Shown here: one piece after another, positions 1 to 5,502 of the stretch
Layout of the letters: each line of letters starts with the position of its first letter
Numbering within the stretch: the stretch's first letter is position 1
Assembly (NCBI GenBank): GCA_945873715.1
Contig: CAMCFL010000250.1
Location: 1-5,502 of the forward strand
Direction: 5' to 3'
DNA length: 5,502 nucleotides
DNA from: Akkermansia muciniphila
GTDB lineage: Bacteria > Verrucomicrobiota > Verrucomicrobiia > Limisphaerales > UBA9464
The notes under the pieces: model-generated
Told to the model about the DNA's origin: nothing
Seen by the model: the letters and a program-made list of their open reading frames with translations, nothing else
The model's database searches: none
Program-made: the position numbers and the translations under genes

Positions 1-1
1 A

Positions 2-712
2 CTCCGTCCCACCTCACTGGTCGGCTCAAATCTGGTCGCCCGCTGGCGCACCTTCGGTCCCGCGCTGCGCCCCCGCGTTCTGGGCCTGCTGCTGGAGCGG
101 CGGAACTTCCACGAACCCTTGATCGCTGCCCTCGAATCCGGGAAGTGGACCACGGGCGAACTCAATCTCGATCTGGAGCAGCGGCGACGCCTCCTCCGCT
201 CCGGGTCAAATCCCATCGCCCAGCGCGCGGCGAAGTTCTTTGGCGACGAAGAGTATTCCAACCGACGCCAGGTGGTGGACGACTGGATGGCGAAGTTGCC
301 GGCGGAGGGACAACCCGCCCGGGGGAGGGTGGTCTTCACCGAATCCTGCGCCAGTTGTCACCGTTGTGGCGACCTCGGCCAGCGCGTCGGACCGGACCTG
401 GCTGGGACCGCCCATCGGAGTGTCGAGGATCTCCTGGGAAACATTCTCGACCCCAACATGGCCATCAACCCGGGGTTCGTGACCTACCAGGTCGAGACCC
501 GGAACGGCGACAGCCACACGGGCCTCCTGACCCAGGATGCGGCGGATTCCGTCACGCTCGTTCAGGCGGCGGGTCAGAAGGTGGTGATCCCTCGGCGGGA
601 GGTGGTCCGGATGGAGAGCACGGGCCATTCCCTGATGCCGGAAGGACTCGAGGCCGGCCGGACACCCCAGGATCTCCGCGACCTCATCGCTTTCCTCCAG
701 TCCATCCGCTGA
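2..712 (+). CDS. PVC-type cytochrome c / heme-binding domain protein, 3' end (partial)
   Basis: The reading frame is open from the window edge, so the true start lies outside; 236 residues are visible. The first ~100 are helix-like and Leu/Arg-rich, as in the HEAT-like stretch that often precedes this domain. A single c-type heme site CASCH follows (bases 347-361), then a GQRVGPDLAG segment and a C-terminal SLMPEG motif whose Met (bases 635-637) is the likely distal heme ligand, and finally DLRDLIAFL. This order matches the C-terminal putative heme-binding domain (TIGR02603-like) of large secreted Planctomycete/Verrucomicrobial proteins, which often carry an N-terminal PQQ/NHL-type dehydrogenase domain. 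By family it would act outside the cytoplasm in electron transfer from an oxidised substrate. The substrate cannot be told because the catalytic part is missing. An extra Cys sits two residues after the heme His (CHRC), which is not part of the binding motif. An internal TTG at 119 is not a credible start, since homology-like sequence continues upstream of it. Confidence 0.9.
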   Translation, partial: LRPTSLVGSNLVARWRTFGPALRPRVLGLLLERRNFHEPLIAALESGKWTTGELNLDLEQRRRLLRSGSNPIAQRAAKFFGDEEYSNRRQVVDDWMAKLPAEGQPARGRVVFTESCASCHRCGDLGQRVGPDLAGTAHRSVEDLLGNILDPNMAINPGFVTYQVETRNGDSHTGLLTQDAADSVTLVQAAGQKVVIPRREVVRMESTGHSLMPEGLEAGRTPQDLRDLIAFLQSIR

Positions 713-737
713 CGAGTTCCCGGAGGGTCGACTTCTA

Positions 738-759
738 CGAGTCCCTGGCTTCGGACTCG
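738..759. terminator. Hairpin between convergent genes, possible bidirectional terminator
   Basis: Bases 738-744 (CGAGTCC) pair perfectly with 753-759 (GGACTCG) around an 8-nt loop. The hairpin lies in the 91-bp gap between the stop codon of the cytochrome-domain gene and that of the oppositely oriented ABC ATPase gene, where both transcripts must end. No T-rich tract follows on either strand, so it is not a canonical intrinsic terminator; the role is inferred from position. Confidence 0.4.
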
Positions 760-803
760 CAGAGCTCGCGCCTCCGAGGCCCGTCCCCCGGGCATCGGTT
801 TCT

Positions 804-1859
804 TCAGGCGATCCGGGGAAGCACCAGGAGATCGTCCGGGCGCACGCCCACGGTAAGCAAGGTTCCGGGCGGAAGCGCCCGTTCTGGATTCTGGACGAAA
901 CACTTGAAGACCTGGGTACCCGCCGACAGGACGTATTCCTCGATCTCCCCGAGGTAGTTGGTCTGCCGCAACTCCCCCTCGAACGCGTTGAGCCGAACCT
1001 CCGTTGGATGCAGCGCTTCGGGGCGGAATCCGACCCAGACGGGCACCGCCGGCAGGAGACCGGCGCGGGGACTGGACAGGAACTCGCCCAGGCGGGTGCG
1101 GATCCGAACCCCCGTGACATCCGAGGAGAGGACTTCGCCTTCGACCCAATTGCTCTCCCCGATGAAGTCGGCGACGAACCGCGACGCCGGACGCCGGTAA
1201 ACGGTGCGGGGATCTCCCAACTGCTCCACGACTCCGCCCTGGAGCACCGCCATCCGATCGGCCAGGGACAGGGCTTCCTTCTGGTCGTGGGTCACGTACA
1301 CCGTCGTCAGCTTGAGCTCCGCATGGAGGCGACGGATCTCATCGCGCATCTCCAACCGCAGACGGGCATCGAGATTCGAGAGGGGTTCGTCGAGCAGAAG
1401 GGCATCGGGTCGGATGACCAGGGCGCGGGCGAGAGCCACGCGCTGCTGTTGTCCGCCGGAAAGTTGGTTGGGACTGCGGCTCGCCAACTCCTCCATCCGC
1501 ACCATGGCGAGGGCCTCGCGCACCCGTTGGCCGCGCTCGGCGGTGGGAACGCGACGCACGTCGAGGCCATACTCGACGTTCTGGGCGACGGTCATGTGGG
1601 GCCAGAGCGCGTAGTTCTGAAACACCATGCCGGTGTTGCGTCGATGGGGGGGGACATCGTTGACGCACCGGTCCCCAAACAGGATCTCGCCGGAATCCGG
1701 CGGATAGAATCCCGCCACCAGTCGGAGCAGCGTGGTCTTGCCGCAGCCGGACGGACCGAGCAGGAAGAACAACTCGCCATCCCGGATGTCGAGGGACACG
1801 GATTTCAGCACCGGGGTGAGACCGAATCCCTTGGTGAGATTTCGAATCGTGATCTGCAT
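804..1859 (-). CDS. ABC importer ATP-binding subunit (PotA/FbpC type, with TOBE domain)
   Basis: This 351-residue protein is the ATPase that would power a binding-protein-dependent importer at the inner face of the membrane. All nucleotide-binding motifs are intact: Walker A GPSGCGKT (35-42), Q-loop Gln81, signature LSGGQQQR (133-140), Walker B ALLLDEP (153-159, catalytic Glu158), D-loop SNLDA and H-loop His191. A C-terminal extension of about 120 residues (from ~232) has the look of the TOBE regulatory domain found in the iron (FbpC), polyamine (PotA) and sugar (UgpC/MalK) subgroups; the overall length is normal for them. The start is the ATG at 1859, 4 nt after the stop codon of the upstream binding-protein gene. 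The frame continues 80 codons further upstream, but that part only overlaps the neighbour. No strong Shine-Dalgarno precedes the ATG, which suggests translational coupling. The pairing with an AfuA/FbpA-like protein favours iron, but the ATPase alone does not fix the substrate. Confidence 0.95.
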   Translation of the reverse strand: MQITIRNLTKGFGLTPVLKSVSLDIRDGELFFLLGPSGCGKTTLLRLVAGFYPPDSGEILFGDRCVNDVPPHRRNTGMVFQNYALWPHMTVAQNVEYGLDVRRVPTAERGQRVREALAMVRMEELASRSPNQLSGGQQQRVALARALVIRPDALLLDEPLSNLDARLRLEMRDEIRRLHAELKLTTVYVTHDQKEALSLADRMAVLQGGVVEQLGDPRTVYRRPASRFVADFIGESNWVEGEVLSSDVTGVRIRTRLGEFLSSPRAGLLPAVPVWVGFRPEALHPTEVRLNAFEGELRQTNYLGEIEEYVLSAGTQVFKCFVQNPERALPPGTLLTVGVRPDDLLVLPRIA

Positions 1860-1863
1860 CGGT

Positions 1864-3222
1864 TCAGGGAGTTCGGGAGACGGCCTTGCTGCGTGCCAGA
1901 CGTCGGTACTTTGCTTCGGCCCATTCCTGCCATCCAGCCCGCAACCGGTTGCGGGACTCGGCGTTCGCCCATTCGCCCTTGGCGAGCACCAGGGCTTCCG
2001 CCTCCGTGATCGGCACCGACCCCAACTCGCGGACGGCCTCGACCGGCAGGCCATTCGCGACCACCTGACGCCAGGCCGGCACCAGTGCGGGGTGTGCATC
2101 CACGAAAAGGGATCCGAAGAGATTCCGGACGATGTCGCGGCGCGCGCGGGCGGTGCGGGCGTTGTAACGGAAGTCCGACTTCACGGTGAAGGGATTCACC
2201 GGGATCGGCGACTGCCCGGCAAAGGTGGTGTACATCCCGGGGCGGACCGGAAGCCGCACGAGTGAATGCTGGCGTGGCCCCAGCGGGTGCCCCGCCGGGA
2301 GCATCCACAAACGCTGTCCCGCATCCCCGAGGACGAAGTCCAGCAATCGATCCGCCGTTTGCCGATGCGGGGCTCCCTTCAGCACAGCGATCCCGTCGGG
2401 ACTGATGGAAACAAAGTCCGAGGGCAGCACGAAGGTCATGTTGGTGGCCCCCGCCGCCTCGATCTGGATGAATCCGTAGTAGTCGATGCAGAAGGCGTAG
2501 GCGACCTGCCCAAGCAAGGCTTCCTTCGCGGTGGACGAACTCAGGCGGTCGAATTGCCGGACATTGCCGGCGATCTGCGCCAGCAACTCCCAGCCACGTT
2601 CCCACCCGTAGGCCTGGAGGAAGGCCTCGTACATGTTGTTCATCGTCCCGCTCAGTCGCGGGTCCCCTGCCCCGACCCAACCGGCCAGCTTCGGGTCCGC
2701 CAGTTCCTCCCAGCGTTTCACCTCGGGCAACCCAACCAGACGCTGCACCCGGGTGTTCTGGAGGATTCCGAAGCTGGAAAGACAAGCTCCGTACCATCGG
2801 TGGCCGGGATCATACACCTCCGCGCCATTGGCGTGGGTGGCAATCCCGTCCAGCACCGGCGGAGGAGGAAGATGGATCTCCACCCATTTGCGGTCAGCCA
2901 GGGCGAGGAACGGCTCCGGGCCGCCCCCGAAGAAGACGTCGATTCCAATCCCTTCCGGCTTGGAGGCGAACTCGGATTCAACGAAGCGCTGCGCTTCACC
3001 GGAGCCACCCACATCGCGCCATTCGATCCGTGCCGGCTCGCCGAAGGTATCCCGATGCCAGGTGGCGAATCCCTCCTCGAACTCCTGCCGGATCTCCTCG
3101 GGATGAGGCGTCAGGACCACCACCACCGGTTCGGCACCGAGTCGCGTCGCAACCCCGAGAAACCAAGCCACCCACCCTGCCCACCGGAAGGCCTGTCTCC
3201 CGCATGGGAATCTTGCGTACAC
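1864..3222 (-). CDS. Secreted ABC solute-binding protein, AfuA/FbpA-like (type 2 periplasmic binding fold)
   Basis: The 452-residue protein begins with a Sec-type signal peptide: an Arg-containing n-region, a hydrophobic stretch around residues 15-25 and a probable cleavage site after RLGA (30). No lipobox Cys is present, so it should be soluble and periplasmic. The body has the signature of the COG1840 iron-type binding proteins: IDVFFGGG (94-101), the SGT..N.YEAF..YGWERGW region (191-211), a Ser-rich SSST turn (228-231), and IDYYG (246-250). The adjacent tyrosines Tyr248/Tyr249 sit where FbpA proteins carry their Fe(III)-binding Tyr pair, so ferric iron is the leading guess, though other small ligands are possible. 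At 452 residues it is about 100 longer than classical FbpA; the surplus is a C-terminal segment (from ~345) rich in Arg, Ala and Trp. The start is GTG at 3222, the first possible one after an in-frame TAG at 3232-3234. It has no clear ribosome site; GTG at codon 18 would destroy the signal peptide. The ATPase gene follows directly. Confidence 0.87.
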   Translation of the reverse strand: MYARFPCGRQAFRWAGWVAWFLGVATRLGAEPVVVVLTPHPEEIRQEFEEGFATWHRDTFGEPARIEWRDVGGSGEAQRFVESEFASKPEGIGIDVFFGGGPEPFLALADRKWVEIHLPPPPVLDGIATHANGAEVYDPGHRWYGACLSSFGILQNTRVQRLVGLPEVKRWEELADPKLAGWVGAGDPRLSGTMNNMYEAFLQAYGWERGWELLAQIAGNVRQFDRLSSSTAKEALLGQVAYAFCIDYYGFIQIEAAGATNMTFVLPSDFVSISPDGIAVLKGAPHRQTADRLLDFVLGDAGQRLWMLPAGHPLGPRQHSLVRLPVRPGMYTTFAGQSPIPVNPFTVKSDFRYNARTARARRDIVRNLFGSLFVDAHPALVPAWRQVVANGLPVEAVRELGSVPITEAEALVLAKGEWANAESRNRLRAGWQEWAEAKYRRLARSKAVSRTP

Positions 3223-3313
3223 AGGGAAACGCTACCGACCACACGGTCCGGATCACAACGGCAAACCCGAACCGAATCGATGACGGGTGCCTCTTGAGCT
3301 TGTTGTCACGAAT

Positions 3314-3337
3314 GTAGGCCCGCTGCCCTCAGCGGGC
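3314..3337 (+). repeat. REP-like unit A: GTAG plus 8-bp stem hairpin
   Basis: GTAG (3314-3317) is followed immediately by GCCCGCTG (3318-3325), loop CCCT (3326-3329) and the perfect complement CAGCGGGC (3330-3337). A 5' GTAG-type tetranucleotide next to a GC-rich palindrome is the layout of REP sequences recognised by REP-associated tyrosine transposases (RAYTs). The sequence is seen directly; membership in a REP family is inferred, as only this window was examined. Confidence 0.72.
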
Positions 3338-3348
3338 GCTTTCACATC

Positions 3349-3372
3349 GCCGCCTGAGGGCAGGCGGCCTAC
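3349..3372 (-). repeat. REP-like unit B: inverted copy with compensatory stem changes
   Basis: Read on the minus strand, GTAG (3372-3369) is followed by GCCGCCTG, loop CCCT and the perfect complement CAGGCGGC, ending at 3349. It has the same architecture and the same loop as the unit at 3314-3337, from which it is separated by 11 nt in inverted orientation, as in a BIME. The stem differs from that unit by paired changes that preserve all eight base pairs. Confidence 0.72.
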
Positions 3373-3425
3373 ATCCATGACAAACTCAAGATGCACCCAT
3401 CGATCACCCGCGTGGCGGGACCCGC

Positions 3426-4154
3426 TCAACGGTCGTCATTCGAGCGCTGTCCCCGAAAGATCAGCAACAGCCGGAGCAATTCGAGGATGGAGGTGACCAT
3501 TCCCGCCACATAGGTGAGGGCCGCGGCAGACAGCACACTCGCCACCGCGGAACGTTCCTGCGACCCGATGATGCCCAACCGTTCCAACTCCTTCTTGGCA
3601 CGACTGCTGGCGTCATACTCGACCGGAAGCGTGATCACTTGAAAGGCCACCGTGACCCCAAACAGGACGATGCCGCCAAACAGGAGCGTGCGCCCGAAGG
3701 AACTCCGCGGGTTCATGTTGGAGAGAATCATCCCTGCCAGGATGACGAACCAGGATACCTTGCTGGAGAAACCGGTGAGCCCAACCATCGCCATCCGCAT
3801 TCCCAGCCAGGCATATCCCGTCTTGTGTTGGATCGCATGCCCCACCTCATGGGCCGCAATCCCCACGGCCGCAACCGAGCTCGTCTCGAAAACGTCCCCC
3901 GACAAAAACACGGCACGTCGACCCGGATCATAGTGGTCGGAGAGATGACCGTTCACCCGGTAGATCTCGACGTTGGCCATCCCATTCCGATCCAGGATCA
4001 GACGGGCAGTCTGGGCTCCGGTGAACCCCCGGGCTGTCCCGACCCGTGAGTAGCGCGAATAGCTGCTGGAAAGCCGCCACTGCGCCCACATGGCAATCAG
4101 GATGCCGGGGATCGTCACCCAGAAATACGGGTCGAAATAGAGCAAGCCAGTCAT
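3426..4154 (-). CDS. YugP-like neutral zinc metallopeptidase, membrane-embedded
   Basis: This 242-residue protein belongs to the Zn_peptidase_2 (YugP) family. The metal-binding HEVGH motif is at residues 102-106, with a probable third ligand Glu180 in LPVEYDAS. The preceding LSDHYDPGRRAVFLSGDVF-type stretch (around residues 71-89) is also characteristic of the family. Hydrophobic segments at about 5-22, 123-147, 157-177 and 206-234 would anchor it in the cytoplasmic membrane. The length is normal and all key residues are present, so it should be an active protease; the natural substrates of the family are poorly known. I chose the ATG at 4154 because an AAGGGGGG ribosome-site-like run lies 11 nt upstream. 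A GTG at 4163 is in frame but only 2 nt from that run. The gene diverges from the NUDIX gene and ends just before the large inverted repeat, which may act as its 3' structure. Confidence 0.92.
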   Translation of the reverse strand: MTGLLYFDPYFWVTIPGILIAMWAQWRLSSSYSRYSRVGTARGFTGAQTARLILDRNGMANVEIYRVNGHLSDHYDPGRRAVFLSGDVFETSSVAAVGIAAHEVGHAIQHKTGYAWLGMRMAMVGLTGFSSKVSWFVILAGMILSNMNPRSSFGRTLLFGGIVLFGVTVAFQVITLPVEYDASSRAKKELERLGIIGSQERSAVASVLSAAALTYVAGMVTSILELLRLLLIFRGQRSNDDR

Positions 4155-4290
4155 GAGTCCCACCGCCCCCCTTGACCACGATGGCTGGTGGGGCTCGCCA
4201 CAAAGCTACCGGATTTGATGGATCAATCAACCTGTCAACTTGACCAGCAGCATTGCCGGTTTTCCGCCCAGGCCACAGGGTCTTCCAACC
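4155..4290. promoter_or_regulatory. Divergent intergenic region with abutting -35-like boxes
   Basis: This 136-bp gap separates the divergent zinc peptidase and NUDIX genes and must hold both promoters. A near-palindrome at 4233-4245 (TGTCAA C TTGACC) places a perfect TTGACA on the minus strand (4238-4233) and TTGACC on the plus strand (4240-4245), back to back. No good -10 hexamer is found at the expected spacing on either strand, so these may be promoter parts or one symmetrical protein-binding site. The area from 4211 to 4240 is locally AT-richer than its surroundings. Confidence 0.35.
4166..4173 (-). promoter_or_regulatory. Ribosome binding site of the zinc peptidase, deciding its start
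   Basis: On the minus strand AAGGGGGG lies 11 nt before the ATG at 4154 and only 2 nt before the in-frame GTG at 4163. The spacing favours the ATG, although it is somewhat long. The match to a Shine-Dalgarno core is partial. Confidence 0.45.
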
Positions 4291-4809
4291 ATGGGATCCA
4301 AGGAGGAAATCTTCGATGTCGTCGATGAGCAGGATCGGGTCATTGATCAACGCCCCCGGGCGGAGGTCCATCAGCGCGGACTGCGCCACCGGGCGACCCA
4401 CATGCTGCTCTTCAACGAACGTGGTGAATTGTTCCTTCAGCAACGATCACTGACCAAGGACATGTGGCCCGGCGTCTGGGACTCCTCGGCGTCCGGACAT
4501 GTGGACTCGGGCGAGGATTACGACACCTGTGCGCTGCGGGAACTGGGTGAGGAACTGGGCTTCCGACCCGCGATTGCTCCGGCCCGATGGTTCCGCCTCG
4601 ATGCCTCCCCGGAAACCGGAATGGAATTCTGCTGGGTGTACCGACTGCGCGGGGAAGGGCCGTTCCAACTTCAGGTCAGCGAAGTCCGGGGAGGCGCGTG
4701 GTTCCGGCTTGCCACCATCAACTCCTGGCTGGATCGGCACCCCGAGGACTTCGCTTCGGCCTTCAGGATCCTCTGGCCCATGGCCCGGGAACGCCTGGCG
4801 GAAGCCTGA
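4291..4809 (+). CDS. NUDIX hydrolase (YfcD/Idi-like subgroup)
   Basis: The 172-residue enzyme would hydrolyse a nucleoside-diphosphate-linked or related pyrophosphate compound in the cytoplasm, using Mg2+ or Mn2+. The NUDIX box occupies residues 69-91 with every consensus position filled: Gly69, Glu75, Arg83-Glu84 and Glu87-Glu88, then LGF. The N-terminal EEIFDVVDEQDRVI and GLRHRATHMLLF segments resemble YfcD and the type 1 isopentenyl-diphosphate isomerases. However, where the isomerase has its catalytic Cys (NSVCGH) this protein has SSASGH with Ser68, and it keeps the full hydrolase box, so isomerase activity is unlikely. The start is ATG 4291, where the family-like sequence begins, with a modest AGGG at 4277-4280. 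A TTG at 4240 would add 17 unfamiliar residues. The substrate cannot be predicted. The gene stands alone and converges with the phosphatase gene downstream. Confidence 0.93.
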   Translation: MGSKEEIFDVVDEQDRVIDQRPRAEVHQRGLRHRATHMLLFNERGELFLQQRSLTKDMWPGVWDSSASGHVDSGEDYDTCALRELGEELGFRPAIAPARWFRLDASPETGMEFCWVYRLRGEGPFQLQVSEVRGGAWFRLATINSWLDRHPEDFASAFRILWPMARERLAEA

Positions 4810-4836
4810 GCGCCGCTCAGATCGGAGTGATCCGCC
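4797..4836. terminator. Nested hairpin spanning both convergent stop codons
   Basis: Inner arms CTGAGC (4806-4811) and GCTCAG (4815-4820) pair perfectly around a 3-nt loop. They contain the NUDIX stop codon TGA (4807-4809) and, on the other strand, the phosphatase stop codon (4817-4819). An outer pair, GGCGGA (4797-4802) with TCCGCC (4831-4836), encloses it with an asymmetric internal loop. The symmetry would form a hairpin in either transcript, as expected of a shared terminator, but no U-tract is visible. Confidence 0.45.
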
Positions 4837-5502
4837 GGATCGCCCCCTCCTGATCCAGACGGGCCACCAGGGTCAGATCATCTTCGCGGGCGCACACCCC
4901 GACGTCCGGTGCCAGATCCGGCACTGCCATCAACCGCCGACCATTGCGGGCGTGTTGTCCCATGGCCGCAGCCAGATCGGGCTTCGCCTGCTGATAGAGG
5001 AGGCGGGCAACCCGGGCACCGTCGAGCACTTCGACCTCCCTCAGGGAGTTCCAGAGCCGATCGACCAGCGCCCCTGCCCCAAGGAGATCCTCGTAAGCGG
5101 CATCTTCATAGGTACCGCTGCACACCAGCACGCACTCCGGACTGGGATGCGCAATCAACCAGGCAGCAAGCGCACCACAGTTCCGCAGCGAACCCGGTAG
5201 AACCGCCCGAGCCCCCGCACAGGCTCGCAAGGCTCGCGTGCCATTGGTCGTCGTCGCCACGATCCTCCGACCCGCAACCCGCTCCGGAGTGAATTCCCGA
5301 GGTGAATTCCCGAGGTCGAATTCCACGCCTCCGGTCTGGGCAGCCCCGATTCGACGCCCCTCCCGCTCGCCTGCAAGCAGGACCCCGGGCATCCGCTGCT
5401 TCCAAACGAGTGCTTCCGCGATATCCGCCACCGGGATGACCGCTTCCGCTCCCGCATCCAAAGCCGTGAGCAGGCTGGTCGTCGCCCGAAGGACGTCAAA
5501 GA
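4817..5502 (-). CDS. comB: 2-phosphosulfolactate phosphatase family protein (ComB), 5' end missing
   Basis: The frame remains open to the right window edge, so probably only the first 20-odd residues are missing; 227 are visible. Landmarks of the ComB family occur in order: FDVLRATTS at the visible N-terminus (from base 5500), GNSPREFTPE, RIVATTTNGTRAL, GSLRN, then VCSGT followed by YEDLLGAGALVDRL. In methanogens ComB is the Mg2+-dependent phosphatase that turns (2R)-phospho-3-sulfolactate into sulfolactate during coenzyme M synthesis. Many bacteria without that cofactor carry family members, where the role is less certain (sulfolactate production, or another phosphate ester). No other coenzyme M or sulfolactate gene lies in this window. 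A TTG at 5461 is not the true start because conserved family sequence continues upstream of it. The stop codon lies 7 nt from that of the convergent NUDIX gene. Confidence 0.9.
   Translation of the reverse strand, partial: FDVLRATTSLLTALDAGAEAVIPVADIAEALVWKQRMPGVLLAGEREGRRIGAAQTGGVEFDLGNSPREFTPERVAGRRIVATTTNGTRALRACAGARAVLPGSLRNCGALAAWLIAHPSPECVLVCSGTYEDAAYEDLLGAGALVDRLWNSLREVEVLDGARVARLLYQQAKPDLAAAMGQHARNGRRLMAVPDLAPDVGVCAREDDLTLVARLDQEGAIRRITPI

Larger units (their letters stand above)
3276..3404. repeat. ~130-bp imperfect inverted repeat enclosing two REP-like hairpins
   Basis: The left arm (3276-3313) and right arm (3373-3404) are imperfect inverted complements of each other. Matching blocks in order are ATCGATG, GGGTGC, TCTTGAG and TTGTCA on the left, each found as its reverse complement on the right, with a few substitutions and a 3-nt insertion in places. 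Between the arms lie two oppositely oriented GTAG-hairpin units. The element fills most of the non-coding interval between the zinc peptidase stop and the start of the binding-protein gene. It could be a small non-autonomous mobile element or a BIME-like intergenic repeat, and its transcript would fold into a long hairpin able to end or stabilise the peptidase mRNA. No coding capacity was recognised. Confidence 0.8.

Noticed and set aside
206..1120. Minus-strand open frame of 304 codons crossing the cytochrome-domain gene and the ATPase 3' end.
   Set aside because: It overlaps two confident genes, and its composition (Arg, Ser, Pro-rich) is typical of a wrong frame.
1008..2009. Long open frame of 333 codons on the plus strand opposite the ABC ATPase gene.
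   Set aside because: It is antisense to a clearly recognised gene, has no recognisable domain, and is the kind of shadow frame expected in GC-rich DNA.
3237..3248. Short GACC-ACAC-GGTC-like palindrome upstream of the binding-protein start, considered as an operator.
   Set aside because: Only four base pairs are perfect; this is expected by chance in GC-rich DNA.
2266..3297. Long open frame of 343 codons on the plus strand opposite the binding-protein gene.
   Set aside because: It lacks any family signature and mirrors the codon pattern of the genuine minus-strand gene.
3276..3404. CRISPR repeat or riboswitch as explanation for the structured interval.
   Set aside because: There are only two inverted units with no regular direct repeats or spacers, and no aptamer signature was recognised; the GTAG-hairpin architecture fits REP/BIME better.
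3287..3496. Small 69-codon plus-strand open frame in the interval after the binding-protein gene.
   Set aside because: Its first part is entirely the inverted repeat and its end runs into the peptidase gene on the other strand; no ribosome site or protein signature was seen.
5289..5314. Tandem 13-nt direct repeat (GTGAATTCCCGAG twice) inside the ComB-like gene, which looked like a recent duplication causing a frameshift.
   Set aside because: The frame is intact through it and the encoded GNSPREFTPE stretch matches the family's conserved motif, so the repeat is coincidental codon similarity.

Overview
This is a GC-rich, gene-dense bacterial chromosome segment. The best clue to its origin is the protein at the left edge. 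It ends in the C-terminal heme-binding domain typical of Planctomycetes and Verrucomicrobia (the large 'PVC-type' cytochrome/dehydrogenase proteins). Together with the base composition and the neighbouring genes, this points to a Verrucomicrobiota-like organism. That assignment is an inference; no rRNA or marker gene lies in the window.

Layout, left to right. (1) Bases 2-712, + strand: the 3' end of a PVC-type cytochrome c-domain protein, cut by the window edge. (2) Bases 713-803: a short convergent gap holding a 7-bp hairpin. (3) Bases 804-3222, - strand: a two-gene unit made of a secreted AfuA/FbpA-like solute-binding protein followed 4 nt later by a PotA/FbpC-type ABC ATPase. It looks like part of a ferric-iron-type (or related small-solute) importer, but no permease gene is present. 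(4) Bases 3223-3425: a non-coding interval dominated by a roughly 130-bp imperfect palindrome. At its core are two oppositely oriented GTAG-hairpin units of the REP/BIME type. (5) Bases 3426-4154, - strand: a membrane-anchored YugP-like zinc metallopeptidase. (6) Bases 4155-4290: a divergent promoter region. (7) Bases 4291-4809, + strand: a NUDIX hydrolase. (8) Bases 4817-5502, - strand: a ComB-family 2-phosphosulfolactate phosphatase, cut by the right edge. It converges on the NUDIX gene with only 7 nt between the stop codons, inside a nested hairpin.

Only the binding protein and the ATPase clearly form a functional unit. The other genes look like independent housekeeping or accessory enzymes. 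The most noteworthy non-genic signal is the paired REP-like element at 3276-3404. Its two hairpin stems differ by compensatory changes while the GTAG box, stem length and loop are kept, which suggests a mobilised repeat family. I saw no RNA gene, CRISPR array, transposase or defence system, and no clear case for a wholly new system.
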